Assembly (NCBI GenBank): GCA_963824545.1
Contig: CAWGPP010000006.1
Location: 248,001 to 312,000 of the forward strand
Direction of reading: 5' to 3'
From: Bog-532 sp963824545
GTDB lineage: Bacteria > Actinomycetota > Actinomycetes > Streptosporangiales > Streptosporangiaceae
Length of the DNA: 64,000 bases
Part shown: piece after piece, positions 52,602 to 60,650 of the stretch
How the letters are laid out: the number at the start of each line of letters is the position of its first letter
Position numbering within the stretch: position 1 is the first letter of the stretch
Notes under the pieces: model-generated
Told to the model about the DNA's origin: nothing
Database searches by the model: none
Seen by the model: only the letters and a program-made list of their open reading frames with translations
Position numbers and translations under genes: made by a program

Positions 52602-53410
52602 CGGGGACGCTGGCGGGCCGCCTCGTAGAGCAGGACGGTCGCGGCGCTGGCGGCGTTGAGCGAGCTGGCCGAGCCGGTGATCGGGATCCGGGTGACCCGG
52701 TCGCAGGCGGCTCGCCAGGCCCCGCTGAGCCCGCTCGCCTCGTTACCGATCACGATGAGCGTGGGCCCGGTCAGGTCCTGGTCCGCCACGTCCACGTCGC
52801 CCTTCTCGTCGGCGGCCAGCACCGTGAGGGGGACGCCGGCGTCGCGCTGGGCGCGCACCCAGGCCAGCACGCCGGCCGGGGACTCGTCCCGGACCACCGG
52901 CACCGCGAACAGCGAGCCGGTGCTGGCCCGGACCGACTGGGGGTCGTACGGATCGGCGCTGTGCCCGGTCACGATGACCCCCGACGCCCCGAACGCGTCG
53001 GCCGACCGGACCACGGCGCCGATGTTGCCGGGGCTGGACGGCCGGTCCAGGGCCACACCGAGGAAGTCCGGCGGAACCGCGATGCGCCCGTAGTCGTCGG
53101 CGGGCATCGCCACCACGGCGATCAGTTCCGGCACATCGTCGGCTTTCCCGCCCAGTTCGGCCAGCAGGTCCCCGGCCATCGCGACGTGCACGGAGCCCGC
53201 GGTACCCGCCTGGATCGACCGGGCCCACGCGGACAGCGGCCGGTCCGCGTCGCAGATCAGCGCGCGGATGGGCCAGCCGTGCCGGACGGCGAGCGTCACC
53301 GGGCGGACGCCCTGCACGATGAACTCCCCGGCCCGCTGCCGCTTCTTCCGGTTGGCCAGCAGCGCCTGCCACTCCTGGAAGCGCGCGTTCCGCGTGGTGA
53401 TCCGGAGCAC
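52598..53410 (-). CDS. SpoU/TrmH-family RNA 2'-O-methyltransferase
   Basis: This 270-residue protein has an N-terminal substrate-binding domain (RKKRQRAGEFIVQGVRPVTL) and a C-terminal SPOUT domain. The three SPOUT motifs are visible: PGNIGAVVRSADAFGASGVI, LIVIGNEASGLSGAW and SSLNAASAATVLLYEAARQR. It probably methylates rRNA or tRNA; the target is not predictable. The GTG at 53410 is chosen because TAGGCT (53418-53423, minus strand) lies 7 nt before it. The open frame upstream to 53569 lacks similarity. Confidence 0.93.
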   Translation of the reverse strand: MLRITTRNARFQEWQALLANRKKRQRAGEFIVQGVRPVTLAVRHGWPIRALICDADRPLSAWARSIQAGTAGSVHVAMAGDLLAELGGKADDVPELIAVVAMPADDYGRIAVPPDFLGVALDRPSSPGNIGAVVRSADAFGASGVIVTGHSADPYDPQSVRASTGSLFAVPVVRDESPAGVLAWVRAQRDAGVPLTVLAADEKGDVDVADQDLTGPTLIVIGNEASGLSGAWRAACDRVTRIPITGSASSLNAASAATVLLYEAARQRPR

Positions 53411-53417
53411 GCTGCGG

Positions 53418-53423
53418 AGCCTA
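53418..53423 (-). promoter_or_regulatory. -10 box for a leaderless trmH-type transcript
   Basis: TAGGCT on the minus strand is followed after 7 nt by the GTG at 53410. Confidence 0.5.
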
Positions 53424-53664
53424 CCGGCTGCCGGCGGCGGCCAGGTTTGCTGATGCCGCCCGTGACGGCCTTCGCAGCCCTTAGCGTGAGAGAGGGAAGC
53501 GGGCATCCGCATCCGATGGGCAGCAGGTGGACCAGCCGTCCGGTGCAAGAAGTGTCGTAACGAGAGCAATGAGTCGCAAGCCGCGTGCGATCGGGCAGGG
53601 TGGGTATCCGCACGGTGATCTAGCCGAACGGGTCCCCGCGACCCCGGTGCGGCAGGAGCCGGAG

Positions 53665-55488
53665 ATGAACGAGCAGGTCCAGGACGGTGACCGGCGGCGG
53701 CACGGCAGTGCGGCCGCGCGTATGGACCCGCCTGCGGACTCGCGTACGGACCCGTGCGCGGAGCTCACCGGCGAATGGGTATCGGCGCTGGCGGTCACCG
53801 GGGCCGGCGCCGCGGGTTCCCCAGGGCTGGCCGGCGTGCTGCGCCCGCTGGCCGCCCGCATCCTGGGCATCGCGGCGGGCGTTCCGTTCCAGCCGCAATG
53901 CGCCGTCGGGATCGGCGCCGCCCTGGTCGAGGCGGACGTCACCGGCAGCGAGGCGCTCGGCCGCAGCCTCACCGTCATCGGCCGTCATCTGGCCCGGGCC
54001 GGCGAGACCCCGGGCAGCAGCCGGGTCAGCGCGCTGCTGGAGGCGCTGGCCGGCGGGTACGTCCGGGCCCTGGTCAGCTACCAGCGGCGGCACGATCCGC
54101 TGACCGGCCTGGCCAACCGGGCGCTGTTCCTGGACAATCTCGCCGCGGCGCTGTCCGGGTCCACCGGGCCCGCTGGGCGGATCGGTGTCTGCTCTCTCGA
54201 CCTCGACGGGTTCAAGCCCGTTAACGACACCCTCGGGCCCGCCGTCGGCGACGGGCTACTGGTCGCGGTCGCGCACCGGCTCGCGGTGCTGGCCGCCGGG
54301 CCGGCCGCCGGGCCGCCGGCGACGCTGGCGCGGACCGGCGGCGACGAGTTCACGCTGCTGGTCGCGGATTCCGGCGGAACCGATGCCCTGGTGGCGCTGG
54401 CCCGCGAGATCCTGACCCGGATCGAGCAGCCGTTCACCGTGGGCGGCCACCGGCTGTGCATCACCGCCTGCATCGGGATCGCCGAGCGCCCCGCCGCCGG
54501 GATCAGGGGGGCCGACGTGCTCCGGGACGCCGGGCGCGCGCTGCGCTGGGCGCAGGCCGAGGGACCCGGGCGCTGGGCCGTGTACGACCCGGCCCGCCAG
54601 GCCGGTGACGCCGTCCGGCTGGCGCTGACCGCCTCGATGCGGTCCGCGCTCGACGCGGGCCAGTTCAGCGTGGTCTACCAGCCGATCGTCCAGCTGTCGT
54701 CCGGTGAGCTGCGCGGCCTGGAGGCCCTGCTGCGCTGGCAGCACCCGACGCTGGGCATGCTCTCGCCCGAGGCGTTCATCACCCTCGCCGAGGAGAGCGG
54801 CGTGATCACCCCGATCGGCCGGTGGGTGATGCGCACCGCGTGCCGCCAGGCCGCCGAATGGCACCGGGTGCGCCCGGGCACCGCGCCGTTTATCAGCGTC
54901 AACCTCTCACCGCAGCAGGCCCAGGACCCCGGTTTCGTCGGCGAGGTAGCGCAAGTCATCGCCGAGACCGGGCTGCCGCCGCGGTTGCTGCAGCTGGAGC
55001 TCACCGAGAGCGCGCTCGTCGAGGCGGACAGCCGCCCGCTGGAGACCCTGCAGAAGCTGTCCGCGATGGGCGTGCGGATCGCCGCCGACGACTTCGGCTC
55101 GGGCTATTCCAACCTGGCCTACCTGCGCCGCCTCCCGGTCGACGCGCTGAAGCTGTCGGCCCCGTTCATCCGGGAGGTCTGGCCGGACGGCCCTGCCGAC
55201 GAGCCGATCATCGCCGCCCTGGCCGGCCTGGCGCACACCCTGGGCCTGGACGTGACCGTGGAGGGCGTCGAGACCGGCGAGCAGGCCCGTCAGCTGGCCG
55301 CGCTCGGCTGTGACACCGCGCAGGGCTGGTATTTCGCCCCGGCGGTGCCCGGTGATCAGGTCACCGCCGTGCTGCGCGACGCCGCCCGGCCGCGGTTTCC
55401 GCTGGCGTTATCCGCCGGCCAGCCCCATCGCGAAGATGTCACTACGGGCAGAGTTTTCGGCAGTATTTGCCCAAAACTCTGCCCGTAG
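53665..55488 (+). CDS. GGDEF-EAL protein (cyclic-di-GMP synthesis/turnover)
   Basis: This 607-residue cytoplasmic protein has an uncharacterised N-terminal domain (~1-165). A GGDEF domain follows (RHDPLTGLANRALFLDNL, RTGGDEFTLLV, so the catalytic signature is intact). Then comes an EAL domain (GLEALLRWQHPTLGMLSPEAF, ELTESALVE, AADDFGSGYSNLAYL). Both enzymatic halves keep key residues, so it could make or degrade c-di-GMP. No membrane segment is seen. The ATG at 53665 has AGGAG 6 nt upstream; frames open further left lack similarity. The last ~16 codons run through a stem-loop repeat at 55440. Confidence 0.93.
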   Translation: MNEQVQDGDRRRHGSAAARMDPPADSRTDPCAELTGEWVSALAVTGAGAAGSPGLAGVLRPLAARILGIAAGVPFQPQCAVGIGAALVEADVTGSEALGRSLTVIGRHLARAGETPGSSRVSALLEALAGGYVRALVSYQRRHDPLTGLANRALFLDNLAAALSGSTGPAGRIGVCSLDLDGFKPVNDTLGPAVGDGLLVAVAHRLAVLAAGPAAGPPATLARTGGDEFTLLVADSGGTDALVALAREILTRIEQPFTVGGHRLCITACIGIAERPAAGIRGADVLRDAGRALRWAQAEGPGRWAVYDPARQAGDAVRLALTASMRSALDAGQFSVVYQPIVQLSSGELRGLEALLRWQHPTLGMLSPEAFITLAEESGVITPIGRWVMRTACRQAAEWHRVRPGTAPFISVNLSPQQAQDPGFVGEVAQVIAETGLPPRLLQLELTESALVEADSRPLETLQKLSAMGVRIAADDFGSGYSNLAYLRRLPVDALKLSAPFIREVWPDGPADEPIIAALAGLAHTLGLDVTVEGVETGEQARQLAALGCDTAQGWYFAPAVPGDQVTAVLRDAARPRFPLALSAGQPHREDVTTGRVFGSICPKLCP

Positions 55489-55490
55489 TG
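55440..55490. terminator. Perfect 18-bp stem-loop between converging genes (dispersed element, copy B)
   Basis: CACTACGGGCAGAGTTTT (55440-55457) and AAAACTCTGCCCGTAGTG (55473-55490) pair perfectly around a 15-nt loop. The T-run and A-run at the loop side suit a bidirectional terminator for the GGDEF-EAL gene and the sigma-factor gene. Its arms match those of the element at 42944-43001. Confidence 0.85.
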
Positions 55491-55505
55491 GGAGTCGCGC
55501 CGACC

Positions 55506-57164
55506 TTACCGCGTGACGGCCACGCTGGCGCCGAGCAGCACATGGACGGAGTGGCCGCCGGGGTTGACGGTGATCGTGGTGTCGATGGACAGCAGGCCGC
55601 TGAGCGTCACGGTGACCTGGGTGCTCTGGCCGGCTCCGATCGATCCGGACGCGGGGGAGACCGAGAGTTCGCCCGCCAGGCTGGACGGAACCGAGATGGT
55701 GTAGTGCGTCACCGGAACGCTCCCGGCGGTCAGCGTCAGCGTCCCGGAGGCGGGACCGCCCAGTACGGACGCGAGCACGAGCAGGCTCGGTGACACGCTG
55801 ACCGGCCCGTTGACCGTGACCGGTGCCGGGCTCGATCCGGTACCCGAACCTGACCCGCCGCCCCCGGTCCCGGCTGACCCACCGGCTGATCCCCCGCCCG
55901 CCGCGGAGCCGCTGCCGCTGCCCCCAGCCCCCGTTCCCGCCCCGGTCCCGCCGGCGCCGATGGCGCCGATGGCCCCGGTACCCAGGGCCGCCCCCCGGAT
56001 CCCCGATGAACCGGCCGTACCCGGCGGCAGCGTCCCGCCCCGCGCGGAGACGGGGAGCGGGCCCGCGCCGTGCCGGGCGCCGGGGGACGACGGCGGGACC
56101 GCCGGCGCCGACGGCCCGGCCGGGCCCCCAGGACGGGCCGCAGAGTGGCCGGCGGGGTGCCGTCCGTGTGCCCCGCCGGTCGCCAGGACCGTGACCACGG
56201 CGATCGCCGCGGCGGCCACCGTCACCGCGCCCGCGGTCGCCGCCATCTGATGGTGGCTCGGCTGCCAGCGGGCCGCCTTCGGCGGTCTGGGCTGCCAGCG
56301 GGCCGCCTTCGGCGGATCCAGCGGCGCCGGGAAGCCGGCGCTGCCGGTCGATCCCGCGCGCTGCACGATGCCGGTGCGCTGCACCATCGCCGCCGGCGTG
56401 CCGTCCATGCAGAGCGCGAGCACCCGGTCGCGCAGCCCGGACGGGAGCATGGCCAGCGGGGCGGCCAGGCCGAGGAGCATGGCGGGCCGCAGCTCCAGGC
56501 GCTTGCGCTTGCCACAGACCTCGCAACGTTCGATGTGACGGTTGATCCGCTTGCGCGTCAGCACGGTCATGGTGCCGTCCCAGCCGTGCAGCAGTTCGTC
56601 GAGCGCCGGGCAGGATTGGCGGCCACCCCGCGCGACGAGCAGCGCGCCCAGCGACGTGCTCAGCTGCTGGCGGGCCCGGGACAGCAGCGCGTGCGCGTGG
56701 TTGCGGGGCACCCCCAGCGCGTCGGCGAGATCATCCCCGTGCAGCTCATGCCGCAGGGTCAGCTGGATGACCTCCTGCTCGCCGGGGTTCAGCCCGGTGA
56801 TCGCGGCGTGCACCAGCTCCCGCAGCTGGGCCCGCTCGGCCTGGTGGCTCACGTCGGCCGATTCGTCGACCACGTAGGCCGTCTCCTCGAGCATGGCCGA
56901 CGCGTTCCCGGCCCGGAGGCGGCGGTGGCATTCGCTCCGCGCGACCGCGAACAGCCAGGGCCGGAGCCTGTCGGGATCACGCAGTTCGGCCGCCTTGGCC
57001 GCGGCGATGACGAACGTGTCCTGAACGGCGTCGGCGGCGTCGGCGGGCTCCCGCAGCAGCGACCGGCAGTAGCCGTAAAGTCCCGCTGCGTACTTGTCGT
57101 AAGCCTCGGCGAGCCCATCCAGGTCACTGGCCACGATGGCCGCGACAATCTCGTTGTCGCGCAT
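55506..57164 (-). CDS. ECF-type sigma factor fused to zinc-finger, membrane and Ig-like domains
   Basis: The 552-residue protein begins with sigma region 2 (LDGLAEAYDKYAAGLYGYCR, DAVQDTFVIAAAKAAELRDP) and region 4 (LNPGEQEVIQLTLRHELHGD, ALGVPRNHAHALLSRARQQL). Next comes an anti-sigma-like HxxxCxxC zinc motif (RHIERCEVCGKRKRL, ~200-215). A Pro/Gln region with a KAARWQP repeat and one membrane span (AGAVTVAAAAIAVVTVLATG) follow. Then come a long Gly/Ser-rich linker and a C-terminal Ig-like domain. It thus unites sigma factor, anti-sigma motif and surface sensor in one chain. ATG at 57164 follows TACCGT by 6 nt. Confidence 0.88.
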   Translation of the reverse strand: MRDNEIVAAIVASDLDGLAEAYDKYAAGLYGYCRSLLREPADAADAVQDTFVIAAAKAAELRDPDRLRPWLFAVARSECHRRLRAGNASAMLEETAYVVDESADVSHQAERAQLRELVHAAITGLNPGEQEVIQLTLRHELHGDDLADALGVPRNHAHALLSRARQQLSTSLGALLVARGGRQSCPALDELLHGWDGTMTVLTRKRINRHIERCEVCGKRKRLELRPAMLLGLAAPLAMLPSGLRDRVLALCMDGTPAAMVQRTGIVQRAGSTGSAGFPAPLDPPKAARWQPRPPKAARWQPSHHQMAATAGAVTVAAAAIAVVTVLATGGAHGRHPAGHSAARPGGPAGPSAPAVPPSSPGARHGAGPLPVSARGGTLPPGTAGSSGIRGAALGTGAIGAIGAGGTGAGTGAGGSGSGSAAGGGSAGGSAGTGGGGSGSGTGSSPAPVTVNGPVSVSPSLLVLASVLGGPASGTLTLTAGSVPVTHYTISVPSSLAGELSVSPASGSIGAGQSTQVTVTLSGLLSIDTTITVNPGGHSVHVLLGASVAVTR

Positions 57165-57170
57165 GGGCCT

Positions 57171-57176
57171 ACGGTA
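57171..57176 (-). promoter_or_regulatory. -10 box for a leaderless sigma-factor transcript
   Basis: TACCGT on the minus strand lies 6 nt before the ATG at 57164; the frame is open further upstream, but similarity to sigma factors begins at this ATG. Confidence 0.45.
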
Positions 57177-57436
57177 GAGGAGTCCCTGCACATCGGTCAG
57201 TTCAGTGCGAAACAACCACGCCGCCTGAATAGCAACAATACGGTCACGGGCGCTGCCTGGTCGCCACGGGCGGCTGCCGGGATCCCGTGCCCCCCAGCCT
57301 GAGATCCCGGCCGCCCCGAGGCTCCCCGCTGACGCCTCACGTGTAGGAGGCGGCGCCCCGCCGGATGCCAACACCTTTCCTGAAGAAAATTAACGAGGAT
57401 TCGCCCGGCCCCCCGTCAGGCAGGAAAGCTGGGATC

Positions 57437-57716
57437 ATGGACCAGCAACGTGCCGACCGCCCGGCGACGGCCCCGCCTGCCCGGGTCCCGGTCCTCATCG
57501 CCGGCGGCGGCCCGGTCGGGCTCGCGGCCGCCATGGAGCTAAGCTGGCACGACGTGGCCTGCGCGGCGATCGAGCCCCGGCCGGACGTCAGCTGGCTCCG
57601 CCCGCGGGCCAAGACGGTCTCGGCCCGGACGATGGAGTACTTCCGCCGCTGGGGGCTGGCCCGGCAGCTCAGGAAGGACGCACCGCTCACGATCGGCTGG
57701 TCCTCCAACGTGGTCT
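57437..57716 (+). pseudogene. FAD-dependent monooxygenase, 5' fragment
   Basis: The fragment begins MDQQRADRPATAPPARVPVL, continues with the FAD-binding motif IAGGGPVGLAAAMELSWHDV, and has IEPRPDVSWLRPRAKTVSAR and MEYFRRWGLARQLRKDAPL. These match PheA/TfdB-type aromatic hydroxylases, normally ~500 residues. Similarity stops after TIGWSSNVV near 57716, and unrelated sequence follows in frame. The break marks the left edge of the resolvase/CRISPR segment. The ATG has an AGGAAAG site. Confidence 0.82.
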
Positions 57717-57719
57717 TGG

Positions 57720-57906
57720 CCTGTGACGAGGATCGGTACAGGATCCTGAGTAAATCGGTTCGTAGCGGCCGGAGTCCGGTGGTGGCGAGGCGGAGCATTC
57801 GCCGCTCTCCGCCCGAGCTGGGCAGCTGGCCGGCGTACAGGGCGGTGATCAGACTGGCCATGCGCTGGCTCACGGCCAGATGCTGGCGATCACCCAGGCT
57901 CAGTGC
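57720..57906 (-). pseudogene. Unrecognised gene fragment downstream of the resolvase
   Basis: On the minus strand a frame overlapping the resolvase stop reads ALSLGDRQHLAVSQRMASLI, then TALYAGQLPSSGGERRMLRL. It looks like real protein but ends at the junction with the monooxygenase fragment near 57716. I do not recognise the family. Its position suggests it belonged to the same mobile element as the resolvase. Confidence 0.35.
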
Positions 57907-58553
57907 GCCTCGTCTGCGGAGTCGGCTCCCAGGTGACGGTAGACCGAGGCGCGGCTGACCCCGAGGGCCTTGGCGATCTGGGCGGGGCTTTCGCCGCGCT
58001 CACGGCGTGCTCTGGCGGCGGCGAGCTTGTCGGCGTCCATCACGACCGGGCGGCCGCCGCGACGGCCCTGTGCCCGTGCCGCGACGAGGCCGGCCATGGT
58101 CCGCTCGTGGATGATGTCGCGCTCCAGCTCGGCGAAAGCGGCCATCATCGTGAAGAAGAACTTGCCCTCGCCGGCCGGGCAGTAGGTGCCGGACAGCTTG
58201 CCGGTCAGGATGCGGACGCCGACGCCGCGCTCGTGCAGGTCGTCGGCGATGGTCAGCACGTCCTTGACCGAGCGGCCGAGCCGGTCGAGCTTCCACACGA
58301 CGAGGGTGTCACCGGCGCGCAGGTAGTCCAGCGCGGCGCTCAGGCCGGGCCGGTCAGCGGTGGCCTTCCGGGTGCTGGCCTTTTCTTCGTAGATCCGGCC
58401 GCATCCGGCGGCGCGGAGGTCGTCGCGCTGCAGCTGGGCATCCTGGCCGTCGGTTGAGACACGCGCCAGGCCGATGAGGTTCCGGTCGCCGCCCGGGATG
58501 TCCTCAGCCGAGAAGCCGGCTGGGCGGTTGGCGGCCTCTGCTGTGCGCGTCAT
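57900..58553 (-). CDS. Serine recombinase (resolvase/invertase family)
   Basis: This 217-residue recombinase has the catalytic serine in NLIGLARVSTDGQDAQLQRD, followed by YEEKASTRKATADRPGLSAA, the arginine-containing LVVWKLDRLGRSVKDVLTIA, and the E-helix region FFTMMAAFAELERDIIHERT. A C-terminal helix-turn-helix (GESPAQIAKALGVSRASVYR) binds DNA. The size is that of Tn3-type resolvases. A candidate res region with repeated GTCTCA motifs lies directly upstream. No Tn3 transposase is visible in the window. Confidence 0.93.
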   Translation of the reverse strand: MTRTAEAANRPAGFSAEDIPGGDRNLIGLARVSTDGQDAQLQRDDLRAAGCGRIYEEKASTRKATADRPGLSAALDYLRAGDTLVVWKLDRLGRSVKDVLTIADDLHERGVGVRILTGKLSGTYCPAGEGKFFFTMMAAFAELERDIIHERTMAGLVAARAQGRRGGRPVVMDADKLAAARARRERGESPAQIAKALGVSRASVYRHLGADSADEAH

Positions 58554-58560
58554 GCGCCTA

Positions 58561-58680
58561 GTGTCTCAGAACCGTCTCATAACCTCCAGTGTTTCAGGGA
58601 AGTTGTTAGACGAGTTTTGAGACGGGAAACGTCCGTCAGGCAGGCCTCTTCCGGCTCGTCTCATAATCGTCCGTTTGTGA
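58561..58680. promoter_or_regulatory. Candidate res recombination site
   Basis: CGTCTCATAA occurs at 58573-58582 and 58657-58666, and the inverted core TGAGACGG lies at 58618-58625; GTGTCTCAGA stands at 58561. Repeated inverted 10-12-bp sites just upstream of a resolvase gene are typical of res sites, which also hold the gene's promoter. The spacing of subsites is approximate. Confidence 0.55.
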
Positions 58681-58695
58681 GAGGACCCTCGGAGA

Positions 58696-58896
58696 GCCGC
58701 AATGGGGCCCGCCGGTGAACGGCGGGAGCAGCCCGTGCCCGGGGCGGCGGCGGTCGGCTGACCAAGTGGGACGCGGACGTGTACTACTTGCCGCAATGGA
58801 GCCCGCCGTGAACGGCGGGAGCAGGACCACACTGATGGCCCGGTCCACGATGTAGGCGAAGCCGCAATGGAGCCCGCCAGTGAACGGCGGGAGCAG
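58696..58896 (-). CRISPR. Short CRISPR array (3 repeats, 2 spacers), partly degenerate
   Basis: Repeats lie at 58696-58731 (36 bp, two changes), 58790-58824 (35 bp, one base lost) and 58861-58896 (36 bp, taken as reference). Each contains a CCCGCC...GGCGGG stem suited to Cas6-type cleavage. The spacers are 58 nt (58732-58789, abnormally long) and 36 nt (58825-58860). A further spacer-like stretch follows at 58897-58932 without a closing repeat. The most diverged repeat is at the left. This suits transcription on the minus strand, like the cas genes, with the leader toward csb2. Orientation is inferred. Confidence 0.9.
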
Positions 58897-58932
58897 GGCT
58901 CGAAAATTCCGGGCAGTCTGACCTGCGCGAAC

Positions 58933-59194
58933 AGGTCGTCGCGCGAGCGATCCGGGCCCGGGCGGGGCGCGAGGGCCATCAGATGGACGTGTCAAGGTGC
59001 AAAAATGCCTGCTGACCTGCATGCGAGCGGTCCCCGGCTGCTGAGTCACCACCTCGGCGCTCGCGGAACGGCGGGAGCACTGGACGAAGGCAGTTTCTCA
59101 TGGTGGCCGGGAAGGGGAGGCGGGCGGAGTCAGTGGCCCTGGCCGAGGTTGATCATCATCACGGGTTCTGGAAGTTTTGCCACTTCGGTGAGCA
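58933..59194. repeat. Array-csb2 gap with a partial CRISPR repeat
   Basis: GAACGGCGGGAGCA at 59066-59079 is identical to the right part of the CRISPR repeat, but its left part is missing. The rest shows no repeats, so the leader-side portion of the array appears to have suffered deletion or rearrangement. Confidence 0.65.
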
Positions 59195-60649
59195 TCAGGC
59201 CTCATCTGGGACGAAGATGCCGTAACCGAAGTGGCTGAGCTGGCCGAGCACCAAGGGACCCGTGACGGGCTCCGGGAACTCCAGCCGCAGGCCCAGGCCG
59301 GGTCTGGATCGTAGCCTTCGTTCCGTTATCCGGTGCCTGCGGAATTCGCTGGCCCACCGGTCTACCATCGCGGAACCTTGCTCGGCGCGGGCAACCGCTG
59401 CAGGTAGCAGGTCTTGGTACTGGGGGCGGTAACTGAGTTCAGCGGCTACGTCGGCCGCGAGGTACTCGTCAGGTGATTCCCGCTTGCGGTGCCGGACGGG
59501 AAGGTAGGGGGTGAGGCTGCGCCACCGCTGTGCCGGGCCGCACAGTTCCGGCGCCATCTGCTCGATCCGGCCGGCCGCCTGGAACAGTACCTCGATCTTC
59601 GGGAAGCTGGGTATGTCATACCCGCCTGATTCACTGCCGCCGCCCCGGCGGCCCGACATTTCGCGCATGCTGAGGACCGCTTGGACATCTTCTGTCTGGA
59701 GCCCTCGCGGGACCCAGACGATCAGGGACCGGACAGGCGCGCCCCGCTCGTGCCCGTCCGCAAGGGGGATCCAGTGGGCATGGCGGTGCTCGGTGGCCGC
59801 GCCGTCTGTGCCGAGAAGGCGCTGCCGGTGATGGTCGGGGACTTTTGCCCTGCTGAGCGCCAGTCCGGCCTGGCGGTGCGCCTCGTCGGCGAGCAGGATC
59901 CCATGCGTTGCCTTGAGCGGGACGTGGCCCATGACGGCGAACCGGACGGCATTCACCGTACTGGCTGGATCGACCGCCGGCTCGGCGGATTCTGGCTGCG
60001 AAGCCGGCTGCCGGTCCGCCGCGTAGCTGACCCACCGTGTTCCTGGCGGCAGGGTCCGGCGCCTTTTGCGGATGTCCACCGTGCTCGCCTCCAGCATTGT
60101 CCTGCTGAGAGGCCGAGTTGGCGCCAGCAACCTGGTCTGATGCGAACCGGCAAGGCCGGCACGCCACCAGGTGGCGTCCGGTGCTGGGTCTGAGTTCAGG
60201 AGCCTGGCCTCGCACGCCGACTCTGCGCGGCCCAGGTAGGGGAGCAGTTCGGCGAGCTTGGCGAGCGCCTGGCGGTGTTCATCGGGCAGGTCGGCCTCCC
60301 ATCGGATGAGCAGGTCCTCGTTCGGCCTGACAGAGAGAAACGGGTCCAGGGTCAGGTCGGTGCGGCCCGGCTCTCCCGTGCGGTGGTCAAGGCCGGGCAG
60401 GTAGTGCCGGGTGTGGCCCGGAAGCGTTGCGGGGGTGCGGTATGAGGGCGGGTCGGTGAGGGAGTCGAGCAACCCATCCAGGACGGGAGCGGGAAGGCCG
60501 GGCCAGCGGGTGTGCCAGGTCGCGACCAGGGCCCGCAGCAGCCGCCACGGCGACGGCGGCCATTCGGTCGCGCCCTCGTTGACGGCCCGGTCCCAGGGGT
60601 TGGCGTGGTACCGCCCGAGCGGGAACCGGATGGCCAGGGTGGCGCTCAT
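59195..60649 (-). CDS. csb2: Type I-G CRISPR protein Csb2 (Cas5-Cas6 fusion)
   Basis: This 484-residue protein matches the Csb2/GSU0054 family. The N-terminus LAIRFPLGRYHANPWDRAVN is followed by WPPSPWRLLRALVATWHTRW, the conserved Cas5-like opening. The middle contains HRHAHWIPLADGHERG and SLIVWVPRGL. The C-terminus FPEPVTGPLVLGQLSHFGYG ends in the glycine-rich RAMP loop typical of Cas6. In type I-G systems Csb2 binds the crRNA 5' end and processes the repeat. It starts one base after the csb1 stop, so it is in the same operon. Length appears complete. Confidence 0.9.
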   Translation of the reverse strand: MSATLAIRFPLGRYHANPWDRAVNEGATEWPPSPWRLLRALVATWHTRWPGLPAPVLDGLLDSLTDPPSYRTPATLPGHTRHYLPGLDHRTGEPGRTDLTLDPFLSVRPNEDLLIRWEADLPDEHRQALAKLAELLPYLGRAESACEARLLNSDPAPDATWWRAGLAGSHQTRLLAPTRPLSRTMLEASTVDIRKRRRTLPPGTRWVSYAADRQPASQPESAEPAVDPASTVNAVRFAVMGHVPLKATHGILLADEAHRQAGLALSRAKVPDHHRQRLLGTDGAATEHRHAHWIPLADGHERGAPVRSLIVWVPRGLQTEDVQAVLSMREMSGRRGGGSESGGYDIPSFPKIEVLFQAAGRIEQMAPELCGPAQRWRSLTPYLPVRHRKRESPDEYLAADVAAELSYRPQYQDLLPAAVARAEQGSAMVDRWASEFRRHRITERRLRSRPGLGLRLEFPEPVTGPLVLGQLSHFGYGIFVPDEA

Positions 60650-60650
60650 C

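Noticed and set aside
58566..58979. A minus-strand ORF of 137 codons across the CRISPR array
   Set aside because: Its repeated CSRRS and SIAA pieces come from the CRISPR repeats; it is a by-product of the array.
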